A program made the translations under genes and the position numbers. From assembly GCA_963759545.1 (NCBI GenBank), contig CAVXAB010000017.1:1-64000 (forward strand): a DNA stretch of 64,000 nt. The letters are read 5' to 3'. The notes beneath the pieces were generated by a model. The model made no database searches, had not been told where the DNA came from, and saw only the letters and a list, made by a program, of their open reading frames with translations. The stretch's first letter is position 1. Each line of letters begins with the position of its first letter. The DNA is from Trebonia sp963759545 (GTDB lineage: Bacteria; Actinomycetota; Actinomycetes; Streptosporangiales; Streptosporangiaceae). This document shows, piece after piece, positions 18,990-27,422 of the stretch.

Positions 18990-19853
18990 ATGACCGCCAT
19001 CTCACAGCCGCAACTCCGCAGCGCGAAACGAGAGGTAAAGCGCTGGTCGTTCGGTCTGCTGGTTACCGGGATCGCGGTGTGGTCGCTGTTCCCGTTCGCC
19101 TGGCAGGTCATCACCTCCTTTGAGCCTGACCGGGACCTCAGCAGGTTCACGCCGACCTGGCTGCCCATCCCCGGCGGCACGCTGCAGCACTACATCAACG
19201 TGTTCCAGGTGAAGGACTTCACGCCCTACATCCTGAACAGCGTGGTCGTTGACGTGAGCGCGACCGTGATCGCGCTGGTGTTCGCCGCGCTCGCCGCGTA
19301 CTCGATCGCGCGGCTTCCGCTCCCCGGCAAGGGGGTCGTGCTCGGCCTGGTGCTCGCCGTGTCCATGTTCCCGCAGATCTCGATCGTCACCCCGCTGTAT
19401 GAGGTGCTGATCAGCATGCACCTGATCGACACCTATCAAGGGCTGTCCGGAGTTTACATCGGCCTTTCGCTGCCGCTGATGGTCTACATCCTATGGGGAC
19501 ATTTCAGGACGATCCCTCGGGAGATCGATGAGGCGGCCCGGATCGACGGGGCCGGGCCGCTGCGCACACTCTGGTCGGTCATCATCCCGGTCGCGCTGCC
19601 GGGGGTGGTGCCCGCCGCGCTGCTCGGGTTCATCGCGTCGTGGAACGAACTGCTGCTCGCGCTGTCGCTGATGACCTCTCCATCACGGCAGACGATCCCG
19701 GTCGGGATCGCGAACTTCACCGGGATCTACTCGATCCCGTGGGGTGACATCGCGGCGGCTTCTGTCGTGGTGACAGTGCCGCTCGTGCTGCTCGTGCTGA
19801 TCTTCCAGCGGCGGATCGTGGAAGGCGTGACGGCAGGGGCGGTCAAGGGGTGA
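18990..19853 (+). CDS. ABC sugar permease, MalG type
   Basis: 287 residues, ATG 2 bp after the preceding stop. Six transmembrane helices, with the EAA loop as IDEAARIDGAGPLRTL (about residue 180). The longer frame open upstream is only the shadow of the first permease. Its stop overlaps the kinase start (GTGA), so the operon is tightly coupled. Confidence 0.92.
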   Translation: MTAISQPQLRSAKREVKRWSFGLLVTGIAVWSLFPFAWQVITSFEPDRDLSRFTPTWLPIPGGTLQHYINVFQVKDFTPYILNSVVVDVSATVIALVFAALAAYSIARLPLPGKGVVLGLVLAVSMFPQISIVTPLYEVLISMHLIDTYQGLSGVYIGLSLPLMVYILWGHFRTIPREIDEAARIDGAGPLRTLWSVIIPVALPGVVPAALLGFIASWNELLLALSLMTSPSRQTIPVGIANFTGIYSIPWGDIAAASVVVTVPLVLLVLIFQRRIVEGVTAGAVKG

Positions 19854-21073
19854 CCGCCGTCGCGACCGCGAACTGGCCGGACGCCTACCGCGAGACCTCC
19901 AGGCGGCTGATCAGCCAGGCTGGATCGGCACGGCCGGTGCTGACCGGCGCCAGTGCCTGCGTGGACGCGATCTTCGCCATGGACGCCGGGCGGTTCGCCC
20001 GGCTACTGGCCCGTGGTGACCATCCGGAGGGCACCGCCCTGGCCGACCGGGTGCTAGCCCGCATCACGGCGGGCCGCGGCGGCGAGCTGGTCACCAGGTG
20101 GCCCGGCGGGCCAGCCTGGATCAGCGCGTTGCTCGGCGAGCCCGACCGGCACCAAGCCGGCGGCACCGGCCCGCAGGCGTCGTGGGCGCTGGCCACCGTC
20201 GGCGCGCGTAGCGTGCTGGCGCTGGCAGACCGCAGCGCCGCTCAGCTCGCGGTGATCGATCCCCGTGCCGGGATCTGCGCGGCGGGCAATGTGGTGCCGG
20301 CAGGCGCCGCCACCCCGCACGGTCAGCCGACCAAGCTGCCGCACTGCATCCTGGAGTTCACCGCGGGCACCGCGGCCGACGGCGTGACGATCCCCCGGTC
20401 CAGCCGCATCATCCTGCGCTTCGGCGACGAGCCGATCGAGTGCGATGAGCAGTTCCTCGCGATGGCACCGTCGCTGGCCATGGCGGCCGGCGCCGGGCTG
20501 GTGTCTGGCCTGAACGGGCTGCCCGATGAGGACTGCGCCGAACGGGCATGGGTCCTCGAGCTGATCCGTGCGTGGTCACGGTCAGGGCTCCGCGTTATCC
20601 ACCACGAGCTCGCGGAGTTCCCGTCAACGGAACGGCTGCGCGAGGCTGCGGCGCTCGGCACAGCGACCTCGGCCGGGCTGAGCCTGTCCGAGCTGTTCAC
20701 GCTGGCCGGCGCTCGCGGGGATCCCCGGCTGCTCGCCCGCGACGCCGCCGTCCGGTACGGCGTTCGCCGGGTGATCGTGCACGCGGACGACTGGTCGCTG
20801 TCGGTGCACCGCGACGAACCTGGCCATCAGCGGGACGCGCTGCTGGCCGGAAACGTGTTCGCCGCCGCGCGTGCGCGCGCCGGGCAGCCGACGGCGGATC
20901 TGGAGCCGACCGCGGAGGCCTCTTACACCGAGGACCTCCCGTCCGGCGGCCCGGTCGGCGACGGATGGCATGCCACCTGCGTGCCTGCGCCGCACCTTCG
21001 AAGACCCGCCGGGACCGTCGGTCTCGGCGACACCTTCGTGGCCGGCGTCCTGCTGGCCGAAAGCCTTCCCTGA
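19850..21073 (+). CDS. ADP-dependent sugar kinase (ADP-PFK/GK family)
   Basis: 407 residues resembling ADP-dependent glucokinase/phosphofructokinase enzymes of the ribokinase fold. Visible markers are an early ASACVDAIF segment, the IHHELAEF stretch carrying the family's HxE motif (about residue 248), and the C-terminal catalytic motif VGLGDTFVAG, whose Asp acts as base. Such enzymes use ADP instead of ATP and are best known from archaea. GTG start, overlapping the permease stop by 4 bp. With the LacD-type aldolase downstream, it probably phosphorylates a ketohexose 6-phosphate (or a sulfo-analogue) before cleavage. The substrate is inferred. Confidence 0.75.
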   Translation: MTAVATANWPDAYRETSRRLISQAGSARPVLTGASACVDAIFAMDAGRFARLLARGDHPEGTALADRVLARITAGRGGELVTRWPGGPAWISALLGEPDRHQAGGTGPQASWALATVGARSVLALADRSAAQLAVIDPRAGICAAGNVVPAGAATPHGQPTKLPHCILEFTAGTAADGVTIPRSSRIILRFGDEPIECDEQFLAMAPSLAMAAGAGLVSGLNGLPDEDCAERAWVLELIRAWSRSGLRVIHHELAEFPSTERLREAAALGTATSAGLSLSELFTLAGARGDPRLLARDAAVRYGVRRVIVHADDWSLSVHRDEPGHQRDALLAGNVFAAARARAGQPTADLEPTAEASYTEDLPSGGPVGDGWHATCVPAPHLRRPAGTVGLGDTFVAGVLLAESLP

Positions 21074-21105
21074 CACCGTTACTAAAATCCACAAGGAGAC
21101 ACCGA

Positions 21106-22110
21106 ATGTCAACCGCAGCCGTTCCCAAGGACCCTGGCAAGATCCGAGGGCTGCAGCGCGTCACGAGCGAGGCGGGTTTCTTCGAGATCTGCGCCCTTGA
21201 CCACCTGTCCGACTTCGCCGAACTGCTGGCGGACGATCCCTCGACGGTGACCTTCGGCGACGTCGTGACCGCGAAGGACGCCCTCGTCCGGGCGCTGTCG
21301 CCGAGCGTTTCCGCGTTCCTGCTCGACGCGCGCTACGGCCTGCAGGCCGTAGCGACCGGCGCGCTGCCTGGCACGGTCGGCCTGATGTCGACAATCGAGG
21401 ACGAGGACTACTCGATCCCGGACGGCCCGCGCCGCACCAGGTACCGGGAGAACTGGAGCCTGCGCCAGATCAAGCTGGCGGGCGCGGACGTGGCGAAGCT
21501 GCTGTGGTTCTACCGGCCCGACTGCGAGGCAGCCGAACACCAGCGGTACGTGGTACGCAGCCTTACCGACGAGTGCGCCAGGCTGAGCCTGCCACTGGTC
21601 GTCGAGCCGATCTGGTATCCGTTGCCCGGCGAGGACTCCTCGACAGCGGAGTGGAAGGCGGCCCGTGTCCAGGGCATCCTCGCGTCGGCGTTCCAGGCTG
21701 ACGCGCTCGGCGTGGACATGCTCAAGGTTGAGTTCCCCGGCTACGTGGACACCAAGCAGGGGCGCGACAACGCCGCGGCGGCGTGTAAGGAGCTGGACGC
21801 CGGGGTGGGCGTGCCCTGGGTGATCCTGTCGGCGGGCGTCGGGTACGAGGACTTCAAGACACAGGTCGAGATCTCCTGCCGGGCAGGTGCGTCCGGGTAC
21901 CTGGCGGGCCGGTCCATCTGGCGGGACGCCGTGTCGACGCACGACCCGGACGCCCGCGCGGCGGCGGTGCTCGGGGCACGGGCCAGGCTGGATGAGCTCA
22001 ACGCGATCACCCGAGCGAACGGGCGGCCGTACAAGGCTGAGCACAGCCTGTCCGAGGTCATCGAGACGATGAGTGACGGGTGGTTCGAGAAGTGGCACCC
22101 GGTCGGCTGA
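21106..22110 (+). CDS. LacD/YihT-type class I aldolase
   Basis: 334 residues similar to tagatose 1,6-bisphosphate aldolase (DeoC/LacD family). The start at 21106 follows AAGGAGAC, 7 bp upstream. Near the middle, GVDMLKVEFPGY carries the lysine expected to form the Schiff base. The enzyme splits a ketose bisphosphate into dihydroxyacetone phosphate and an aldehyde. The same fold includes sulfofructose-phosphate aldolase (YihT), so the sugar could be tagatose-like or sulfonated. No sulfoquinovosidase gene is nearby. It is the last intact gene of the DeoR-controlled operon. Confidence 0.85.
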   Translation: MSTAAVPKDPGKIRGLQRVTSEAGFFEICALDHLSDFAELLADDPSTVTFGDVVTAKDALVRALSPSVSAFLLDARYGLQAVATGALPGTVGLMSTIEDEDYSIPDGPRRTRYRENWSLRQIKLAGADVAKLLWFYRPDCEAAEHQRYVVRSLTDECARLSLPLVVEPIWYPLPGEDSSTAEWKAARVQGILASAFQADALGVDMLKVEFPGYVDTKQGRDNAAAACKELDAGVGVPWVILSAGVGYEDFKTQVEISCRAGASGYLAGRSIWRDAVSTHDPDARAAAVLGARARLDELNAITRANGRPYKAEHSLSEVIETMSDGWFEKWHPVG

Positions 22111-22150
22111 GGTACTTGTCGTCCTTACGTTCACCTTGGAGGCCACGCCG

Positions 22151-22262
22151 GTGCAGCCGATCGTCCTTGACGCCAACATGCCCGACACGTTCTACTGCGG
22201 TGCCGGGCGGATCGGCCGGCTGCGCGGCGTTGCCTTCTCAGACAAGCCGGAAGACTGTCAGG
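22151..22262 (+). pseudogene. 3'-truncated mannose-6-phosphate isomerase (manA-like) stub
   Basis: After TTGGAGG at 22135, a GTG at 22151 opens a reading frame encoding QPIVLDANMPDTFYCGAGRI and then GRLRGVAFSDKPEDC. This matches the start of actinobacterial class I mannose-6-phosphate isomerases (pattern: PIVLPAN, FYRGG, FRG, PEDW). Similarity stops after about 36 codons and the frame runs into non-coding sequence. The gene, which would have closed the sugar operon, has lost everything but its ribosome binding site and N-terminus. Confidence 0.55.
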
Positions 22263-22300
22263 TACGGGCCCGACACGGCACTGCTGGTAATACACGGCTG

Positions 22301-22346
22301 CCCTATTGGTCTAGACCAAAATCCAGATTGGTATAGACCAATAGGG
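22301..22346. promoter_or_regulatory. Double palindrome resembling DasR (dre) sites, also a 19-bp hairpin
   Basis: ATTGGTCTAGACCAAA (22305-22320) holds a perfect 14-bp palindrome; ATTGGTATAGACCAAT (22327-22342) is its near copy. Both resemble the GntR/HutC-family DasR consensus, in which TGGTCTAGACCA is the core. The two copies pair with each other into a 19-bp stem with one mismatch and an 8-base loop. The element could be an operator pair, a terminator of the sugar operon, or both. The rest of 22263-22498 shows no gene. Confidence 0.6.
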
Positions 22347-22498
22347 CGCAGGTATCAGCACGGATTCAGCACGCGGTCCGGAAACGACGGGAAATAACCG
22401 GCACGTTCCGGACAATGCGGACACGCGACCGGGCCGGTCAACTCCAGAGCCGACCGGCCTGCCTCCCGAGTACACGGTAGGTATATCTGCAGGTCAGG

Positions 22499-23725
22499 CT
22501 ACCTAACGTCAAGCCCGGTGATCGCCCGCCCGATGAGCATCCGCTGGATTTCCGACGTGCCCTCGAAAATCGTGAAGATCTTCGCGTCCCGGTGCCAGCG
22601 CTCGACCGGGTACTCGCGGGTGTAGCCGTTGCCGCCGAGGATCTGGATCGCCTGCTCGGTCACCCGGACGGCCGTCTCGCCCGCGACCAGCTTGGACATC
22701 GAGCCTTCCGCGTTCTCGAACGGCTTGCCCTGGCGCGCCATCCACGCCGCGCGCCAGGTCAGCAGCCGGGCCGCGTCGACGCCGGCGGCCATGTCGGCCA
22801 ACTGGAAGGCGACCCCCTGGTTGCCGCCGATCGGCTTACCGAACTGCACGCGCGTGCGCGCGTACTCCGCCGCGTACTCGACGGCGGCCCGGCCGACCCC
22901 GACGGCCATCGCGGCGACCGACGGGCGGGACGCCTCGAACGTCTTCATCGCGGCCTGCTCGCCGCCGCGGCCGCCCTCGCGGACGCGGGCGAGGCGGCGG
23001 TCCAGCTTCTCCTTGCCGCCGACCAGGCAGCGGCCGGGCACCCGGACGTCGTCCAGGATGACCTCCGCCGTGTGCGAGGCACGGACGCCGTGCTTCTTGA
23101 ACTTCTGCCCCTGGGACAGCCCCTTCGCGCCGGGCGGCACGATAAAGGTCGCCTGGCCCCGTGACCCGAGCGACGGGTCCACCGAGGCGACGACGACGTG
23201 CACGTTCGCGATCCCGCCGTTGGTCGCCCAGGTCTTGACGCCGTTGATGGCCCACTCGTCCCTGGCCTCGTCGTAGACGGCGCGGGTGCGGATCGCGGCC
23301 ACGTCGCTGCCGGCGTCGGGCTCGCTTGAGCAGAACGCGCCGAGCTTCACGTCCGCCCCGTCGCCGAACATCTGCGGGCACCACTCACCGATCTGCTCGG
23401 GCGTCCCGTTCGACACCACCGACACGGCCGCCAGCGTCGACCCCACCAGCGACAGCCCGATCCCCGCGTCGCCCCAGAACAGCTCCTCGTAGGCGATCGG
23501 GATGCCGAGCCCGGACGCCTCGAAGAACTGGGTGGCGAAGAAGTCGAGCGAGTACAGCCCGATCTTCGCCGCCTCCTGCAGGATGGGCCAGGGAGTCTGC
23601 TCGCGCTCGTCCCACTCGGCCGCGGCGGGCCTGATCACCTGCGCCGCGAACTCATGCACCCAGTCGCGCATCTCGCGCAGGTCACTGCTCAGCTCCAGGG
23701 AGAACCCCGGCGTCGGCTCGCTCAT
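22499..23725 (-). CDS. Acyl-CoA dehydrogenase
   Basis: 408 residues from the ATG at 23725. Family marks are CSSEPDAGSDVAAI for flavin and substrate contact, a REGGRGGEQ insert, RVQFGKPI, and the C-terminal IFEGTSEIQRM that carries the catalytic glutamate. The enzyme would introduce the trans-2 double bond into an acyl-CoA using FAD and electron-transfer flavoprotein. The start codon sits in a perfect inverted repeat (23724-23743) and has no Shine-Dalgarno. Either translation is leaderless or the ATG at 23743 is used, which would put a rare TTA codon at position 2. Confidence 0.93.
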   Translation of the reverse strand: MSEPTPGFSLELSSDLREMRDWVHEFAAQVIRPAAAEWDEREQTPWPILQEAAKIGLYSLDFFATQFFEASGLGIPIAYEELFWGDAGIGLSLVGSTLAAVSVVSNGTPEQIGEWCPQMFGDGADVKLGAFCSSEPDAGSDVAAIRTRAVYDEARDEWAINGVKTWATNGGIANVHVVVASVDPSLGSRGQATFIVPPGAKGLSQGQKFKKHGVRASHTAEVILDDVRVPGRCLVGGKEKLDRRLARVREGGRGGEQAAMKTFEASRPSVAAMAVGVGRAAVEYAAEYARTRVQFGKPIGGNQGVAFQLADMAAGVDAARLLTWRAAWMARQGKPFENAEGSMSKLVAGETAVRVTEQAIQILGGNGYTREYPVERWHRDAKIFTIFEGTSEIQRMLIGRAITGLDVR

Positions 23726-23743
23726 GTTACCGAACAGTAACAT
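23724..23743. promoter_or_regulatory. TetR-type operator over the acyl-CoA dehydrogenase start
   Basis: ATGTTAC (23724-23730) and GTAACAT (23737-23743) form a perfect 7-bp inverted repeat with a 6-base spacer, a common TetR-family operator shape. It covers the start region of the acyl-CoA dehydrogenase gene. No TetR gene adjoins it, so the regulator would act in trans. Confidence 0.5.
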
Positions 23744-23877
23744 GTCGTCCGGCGCGGGAAAACCAAAACCGAGGGTACTTAAAGAGAAATTCATCCCGAA
23801 CGACTTCGTGCTCCGCCCCTCCCGGTCAAGCGACTTCCGCCCGTCCCGCGGCGCCCCGGCGCCGATCCCGCGGCTGG

Positions 23878-24858
23878 CTAGCTGTCAAGGCCCGCGGCAT
23901 CCGCCGGCGGGAGAAGGCCGAGCAGCCAGGTCGAGCGGGCCACGCCGGCGCCCGCCGCCGCGGCGCGGTCGCGCACGCCAGGCCGGTCACTGATGACGAG
24001 GCGGCGCCCCCGGGTGGTTCCCGCCAGGTCCGCGAGCGCGTCGTCGGCCTGCGCGCGGTCCGCGGCCGGCACTATCCGTACCTCGGCTGTCCGCACGACC
24101 ATTGGCTCGTTCCAGCTGAACCGGGCCGTGCCGCCCGCCCGTCCCGCCTCGTCGGCCGGCGCCAAGTCGGCGGCGCTCCCTCCCGCACCGTCAAGCACCA
24201 GAACGTAATCCGGGTACCAGCGCGCGAGCGCCGGCACGGCGAGGGCGTCCGGCAGCGCGGCGATCCCGACCCGCGTCAGGTCCGTCAGCCGCGCGCGCAA
24301 CTGCCGGGCGGCGTCAGCGGGCTCAGCCGTACCGTCCGGCCCGGGTCGCGCCGTCACGATCCCGGCGCCGTCCACGACGACCGTCAGTGGCAGCAGCGCC
24401 GCACGCAGTACTGGCCAGGACGCGGCGAACCCGGGATGCAGGTCTCGCCGGTCAACCTGGCCGGCCGGCAGCCACTCCACTTCATCGGATTCGTAGGCGT
24501 CGGAGTAGACACGGAATGGCGCCGCCGCCTGGGCCAAGATCGTGTGGTACGCCCAGCCGCCGTGCTCCTCCGAGTACATGCCGCGCGGCACGACCAGCTT
24601 CGGGTCGAGCATGCATTCCTCGTCCGCCTCGCGCAGCGCCGCCTCGGCCGGCGTCTCGTCGCTGTCCATCGCACCGCCCGGCAGCGCCCAGGTACCGCCC
24701 TGGTGGCTCCACCGCGCGCGGTGCTGCAGCAGCACCAGGCTCCCCGCCTGGTCCTCTGGGTCCGGCGCGTAAGCCAGCACCCCAGCCGCGCCGAACAAGC
24801 CCCAGTGCTGGTGTCCCTGCTCGCAGGTCACCCATCCGTTCCCGCTTCGCATAGCCAT
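23878..24858 (-). CDS. NUDIX hydrolase with C-terminal PIN/NYN-like domain
   Basis: 326 residues. Residues about 20-150 are a NUDIX domain with the box GGAMDSDETPAEAA then LREADEEC, giving the Mg-binding glutamates. From about residue 162 (LTVVVDGAGIVTARPG) the protein resembles a PIN/NYN RNase fold: an Asp-containing first strand, a central LVLDG strand, ADRAQADDALADLA and a final VISDRPGVRDRA. Together it may hydrolyse a nucleotide derivative and cut or bind RNA. The second assignment is by pattern only. Downstream it faces the acyl-CoA dehydrogenase promoter region. Confidence 0.75.
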   Translation of the reverse strand: MAMRSGNGWVTCEQGHQHWGLFGAAGVLAYAPDPEDQAGSLVLLQHRARWSHQGGTWALPGGAMDSDETPAEAALREADEECMLDPKLVVPRGMYSEEHGGWAYHTILAQAAAPFRVYSDAYESDEVEWLPAGQVDRRDLHPGFAASWPVLRAALLPLTVVVDGAGIVTARPGPDGTAEPADAARQLRARLTDLTRVGIAALPDALAVPALARWYPDYVLVLDGAGGSAADLAPADEAGRAGGTARFSWNEPMVVRTAEVRIVPAADRAQADDALADLAGTTRGRRLVISDRPGVRDRAAAAGAGVARSTWLLGLLPPADAAGLDS

Positions 24859-25233
24859 CCCGCGGCAGTAACCCGTCCCGACGCCGCCAGCATACGGCGG
24901 GCGAGTAAGCCCCGCGGCGATACGGTCAGCCGGCGCTGCCTCGCGGGCGGAGTGATATCAAGCTCGGGCAGCCATTCCGGCTGAAGACCTTGATACACAT
25001 CGTTACTTTTCGATTACGGTCCGTATTCAAGGGAATCTCCACTCCGTCGCACCGCAAACCTCGCTGGTTACCAATATTCCCCATGCCTTTCCCGGAAAGT
25101 CACATGTTTCACAGAGTAATCAACTGGACACCAAACGTGATGCCTAGGTGTGCGTATCGTGCCCGCCCTGCGTCCGCACGCCTCGGAAGTGGCGCGGGGC
25201 AGTTAGTCCCGCGTACGAACGGGGGAACTTACG
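24859..25233. other. Gene-free spacer before the sortase modules
   Basis: 375 bp without a supportable gene. The stretch 24990-25140 is clearly lower in GC than its surroundings and probably holds the promoter of the first surface-protein gene. Its last 30 bases, including GAACGGGGGAACTTACG just before the ATG, recur almost unchanged before the second surface-protein gene at 26869. Confidence 0.5.
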
Positions 25234-26049
25234 ATGCGTTTCATCCGCTCTGCCGCAACCACGCTGACGCTCGCCGGCGCCGCTACCCTGGCCGCCGCCG
25301 CTGTGCCGGCCCTCACGGCGCCCGCCTTCGCGCAAGGCCCGGTGGTCAGCGTGACGCCGTCGGCCGCGACGCCGGGAGAAAGCGTTACCTTCACGATCAC
25401 CTGCAACCATCCAACTGCGAGGGATGCGTGGCTGTTCGGCACCACGCTCGGGCTGTCACAGCGGATACCGATGAACCCGACGTCGAGTCCCGGGGAGTGG
25501 GCCGTCACTGTCAACCTCCCGACGAGCATCAGCCCCGGCGTGTACACGCCGTCCCTCGACTGCGCCGACGGGACGGCGCGGACCGCGACGATCACCGTCA
25601 ACCCGCCGACCGCCCTGGTCATCGACGTGAACCCGTCGGTCGCCGCCCCGGGAAGCAGCGTCACCTTCGCGGTCTTCTGCGGAGCAGGGGCGACCTCGGC
25701 GACGCTTTTCGGCATCACGCTCGGCCTGGCGGAGCAGATACCGATGGGGGCGTCGACGCACACCGGTGAGTTCGTCACCACCGTCACCCTGCCGACGAGC
25801 ATCGTCCCTGGCAGCTACTCCCCGTCCATCGACTGCAACCCCATCGGGACGTCAGGCACCGCATCGCTCACGGTCAACCCGGCGCCTGGTCCGCAGCCCA
25901 CCGGCCCGCCGATGACCGGTGACGGCAGCACGTCCTCCGTGATGGGCGGGCCGTTCACCACGGCGGGACTCGCGCTGCTCACCGTCGGCGGCCTGGCCGT
26001 CGCAATCGGCGTGGTCCGCAACCGGCGGCGGGCCGGCTCGCGCCCGTGA
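25234..26049 (+). CDS. Secreted, wall-anchored surface protein with PPMTG sorting-like signal (copy 1)
   Basis: 271 residues: signal peptide (MRFIRSAATTLTLAGAATLA, ending AFA), two tandem beta domains of about 85 residues with matching VSVTPSAATPGESVTF and VIDVNPSVAAPGSSVTF openings, then PTGPPMTGDG, a transmembrane helix and RNRRRAGSRP. This is the layout of a sortase substrate, with PPMTG where LPXTG is usual. The class F sortase gene starts 40 bp downstream. It is a paralogue of the gene at 26869, which has one beta domain. Confidence 0.8.
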   Translation: MRFIRSAATTLTLAGAATLAAAAVPALTAPAFAQGPVVSVTPSAATPGESVTFTITCNHPTARDAWLFGTTLGLSQRIPMNPTSSPGEWAVTVNLPTSISPGVYTPSLDCADGTARTATITVNPPTALVIDVNPSVAAPGSSVTFAVFCGAGATSATLFGITLGLAEQIPMGASTHTGEFVTTVTLPTSIVPGSYSPSIDCNPIGTSGTASLTVNPAPGPQPTGPPMTGDGSTSSVMGGPFTTAGLALLTVGGLAVAIGVVRNRRRAGSRP

Positions 26050-26089
26050 GGCGGCCGACCAGTGCCCGTTAGGAGCTGGAGAGGTCCGG

Positions 26090-26806
26090 GTGGACGCCAA
26101 GGCGGCCGGCAAGCCCAGGGAGACCGGCACCTCGCGGCTGATCATGGCCGCGATCTGGGTCATCGGCGCCGGGCTGCTCGTCATCGGCGTCAACGGGGAA
26201 CTCCACCGCTGGGCACCGCCGCCGGTGCCGCCGGCCTCGGCGGCCCGCTCGCTGACGTCGGCCGCCCGCGGCGGCACGGGGGCAGGGCGCGGGCGCGGCG
26301 GGCCTGGCGGGTCGCTGCCCAGGTCCGTGCCGGTCAGCCTGCGGATCCCGGCCATCGGGGTAAACGCGCGGGTCATACCGCTCGGCCTGGACGCGAGCGG
26401 CGGCGTGGCGGTCCCGCCGCTGTCCACGCCGTTCCTGACCAGCTGGTACGACAGGGGCTCGGCACCAGGGCAGGACGGTCCGGCGGTCCTGCTCGGCCAC
26501 GTCGACGCGGCCGGCGTCGGACCCGCCGTCTTCTACAAGCTCGGCGACCTGGTGCCAGGCGACCTGGTCTACATAACCCGCAGGGACCACCAGACGGCGG
26601 TGTTCCGCGTCACCGCCGTCGCCCTGTACCCGGAACAAGATTTCCCGGCGAAGCAGGTGTACAGCTTCACCCCGGGACCGACCCTGCGCCTGATCACTTG
26701 CGGCGGCGACTTCGACGCGCAGACCCGTCACTACCTGGGCCGCACGATCGCGTTCGCCGTGTACGCCGGCCAGCGAAAGGCGTCACGAGGGCGGCCATCG
26801 GCTTAA
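26090..26806 (+). CDS. Class F sortase (copy 1)
   Basis: 238 residues: N-terminal membrane anchor (about 20-40), a Gly/Arg-rich linker and a sortase barrel starting near VSLRIPAIGVNARV. Catalytic His is in LLGHVDAAG, Cys in LITCGGDFD and Arg in the following HYLGRTIAF. Actinobacterial class F enzymes are single-domain and often unlinked to pili. Adjacency suggests it anchors the surface protein encoded immediately upstream. GTG start after GGAG. Confidence 0.88.
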   Translation: MDAKAAGKPRETGTSRLIMAAIWVIGAGLLVIGVNGELHRWAPPPVPPASAARSLTSAARGGTGAGRGRGGPGGSLPRSVPVSLRIPAIGVNARVIPLGLDASGGVAVPPLSTPFLTSWYDRGSAPGQDGPAVLLGHVDAAGVGPAVFYKLGDLVPGDLVYITRRDHQTAVFRVTAVALYPEQDFPAKQVYSFTPGPTLRLITCGGDFDAQTRHYLGRTIAFAVYAGQRKASRGRPSA

Positions 26807-26868
26807 CCAGGGACGTGAAATTCGGAAGAGGCGCGGGCAGGTCCCGCGTCCGAACGGGGGAACATACG

Positions 26869-27405
26869 ATGCGTTTCATCCGCTCAGCCGCGGTCACACT
26901 GACCCTCGCCGGGGCCGCCACCCTGGCGGTCTCCGCCGGACCCGTGTTCGCCGCGAACCCGGTCATCGACGTGTCGCCGTCGACCGCGACACCGGGAACC
27001 AGCGTTACCTTCGCGATCACCTGCGGAACAAGCTCGACCTCGGCGACGCTGTTCGGCACCACGCTCGGCCTCCCCGAGCAGATACCGATGGACCCGGCCA
27101 CCCAGGCCGGAGAGTGGGTGGTCACGGTCGACCTGCCGGCGAACATCAGCCCGGGCGATTACTCGCCATCCATCGACTGCGACAACAACGTGTCAGGGAC
27201 CGCCAACCTTACGGTCAACCCGGCGCCCAGCCCGGCAACGCCGACACCAGAGCCGACCGGGGCGCCGCTGACCGGTGACGGGACGACATCTTCCGCGACC
27301 GGAGGCCCGTTCACCCCGGCCGGGATCGCGCTGCTCGCCGCCGGCGGCCTCGCCGCCGGCGCGGTCGCGATCCGCAGGCGGCGCCGGGCCCGCTCCCGCT
27401 CCTGA
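26869..27405 (+). CDS. Secreted, wall-anchored surface protein with APLTG sorting-like signal (copy 2)
   Basis: 178 residues: signal peptide nearly identical to copy 1 (MRFIRSAAVTLTLAGAATLA), one beta domain (VIDVSPSTATPGTSVTF to ANLTVNP), a Pro/Thr linker, PTGAPLTGDG, a transmembrane helix and RRRRRARSRS. The motif APLTG is again one residue off LPXTG. The 5' leader (CCGAACGGGGGAACATACG) also matches copy 1. The gene seems to derive from the same ancestor by duplication, with loss or gain of one beta domain. The frame is open further upstream, but the signal peptide fixes the start. Confidence 0.8.
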   Translation: MRFIRSAAVTLTLAGAATLAVSAGPVFAANPVIDVSPSTATPGTSVTFAITCGTSSTSATLFGTTLGLPEQIPMDPATQAGEWVVTVDLPANISPGDYSPSIDCDNNVSGTANLTVNPAPSPATPTPEPTGAPLTGDGTTSSATGGPFTPAGIALLAAGGLAAGAVAIRRRRRARSRS

Positions 27406-27422
27406 AGCGCTGGCCGCTCCCC

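Noticed and set aside
17365..19005. Open frame of 546 codons on the minus strand
   Set aside because: It is antisense to the ABC transporter genes, His/Gln/Arg-rich, with no domain.
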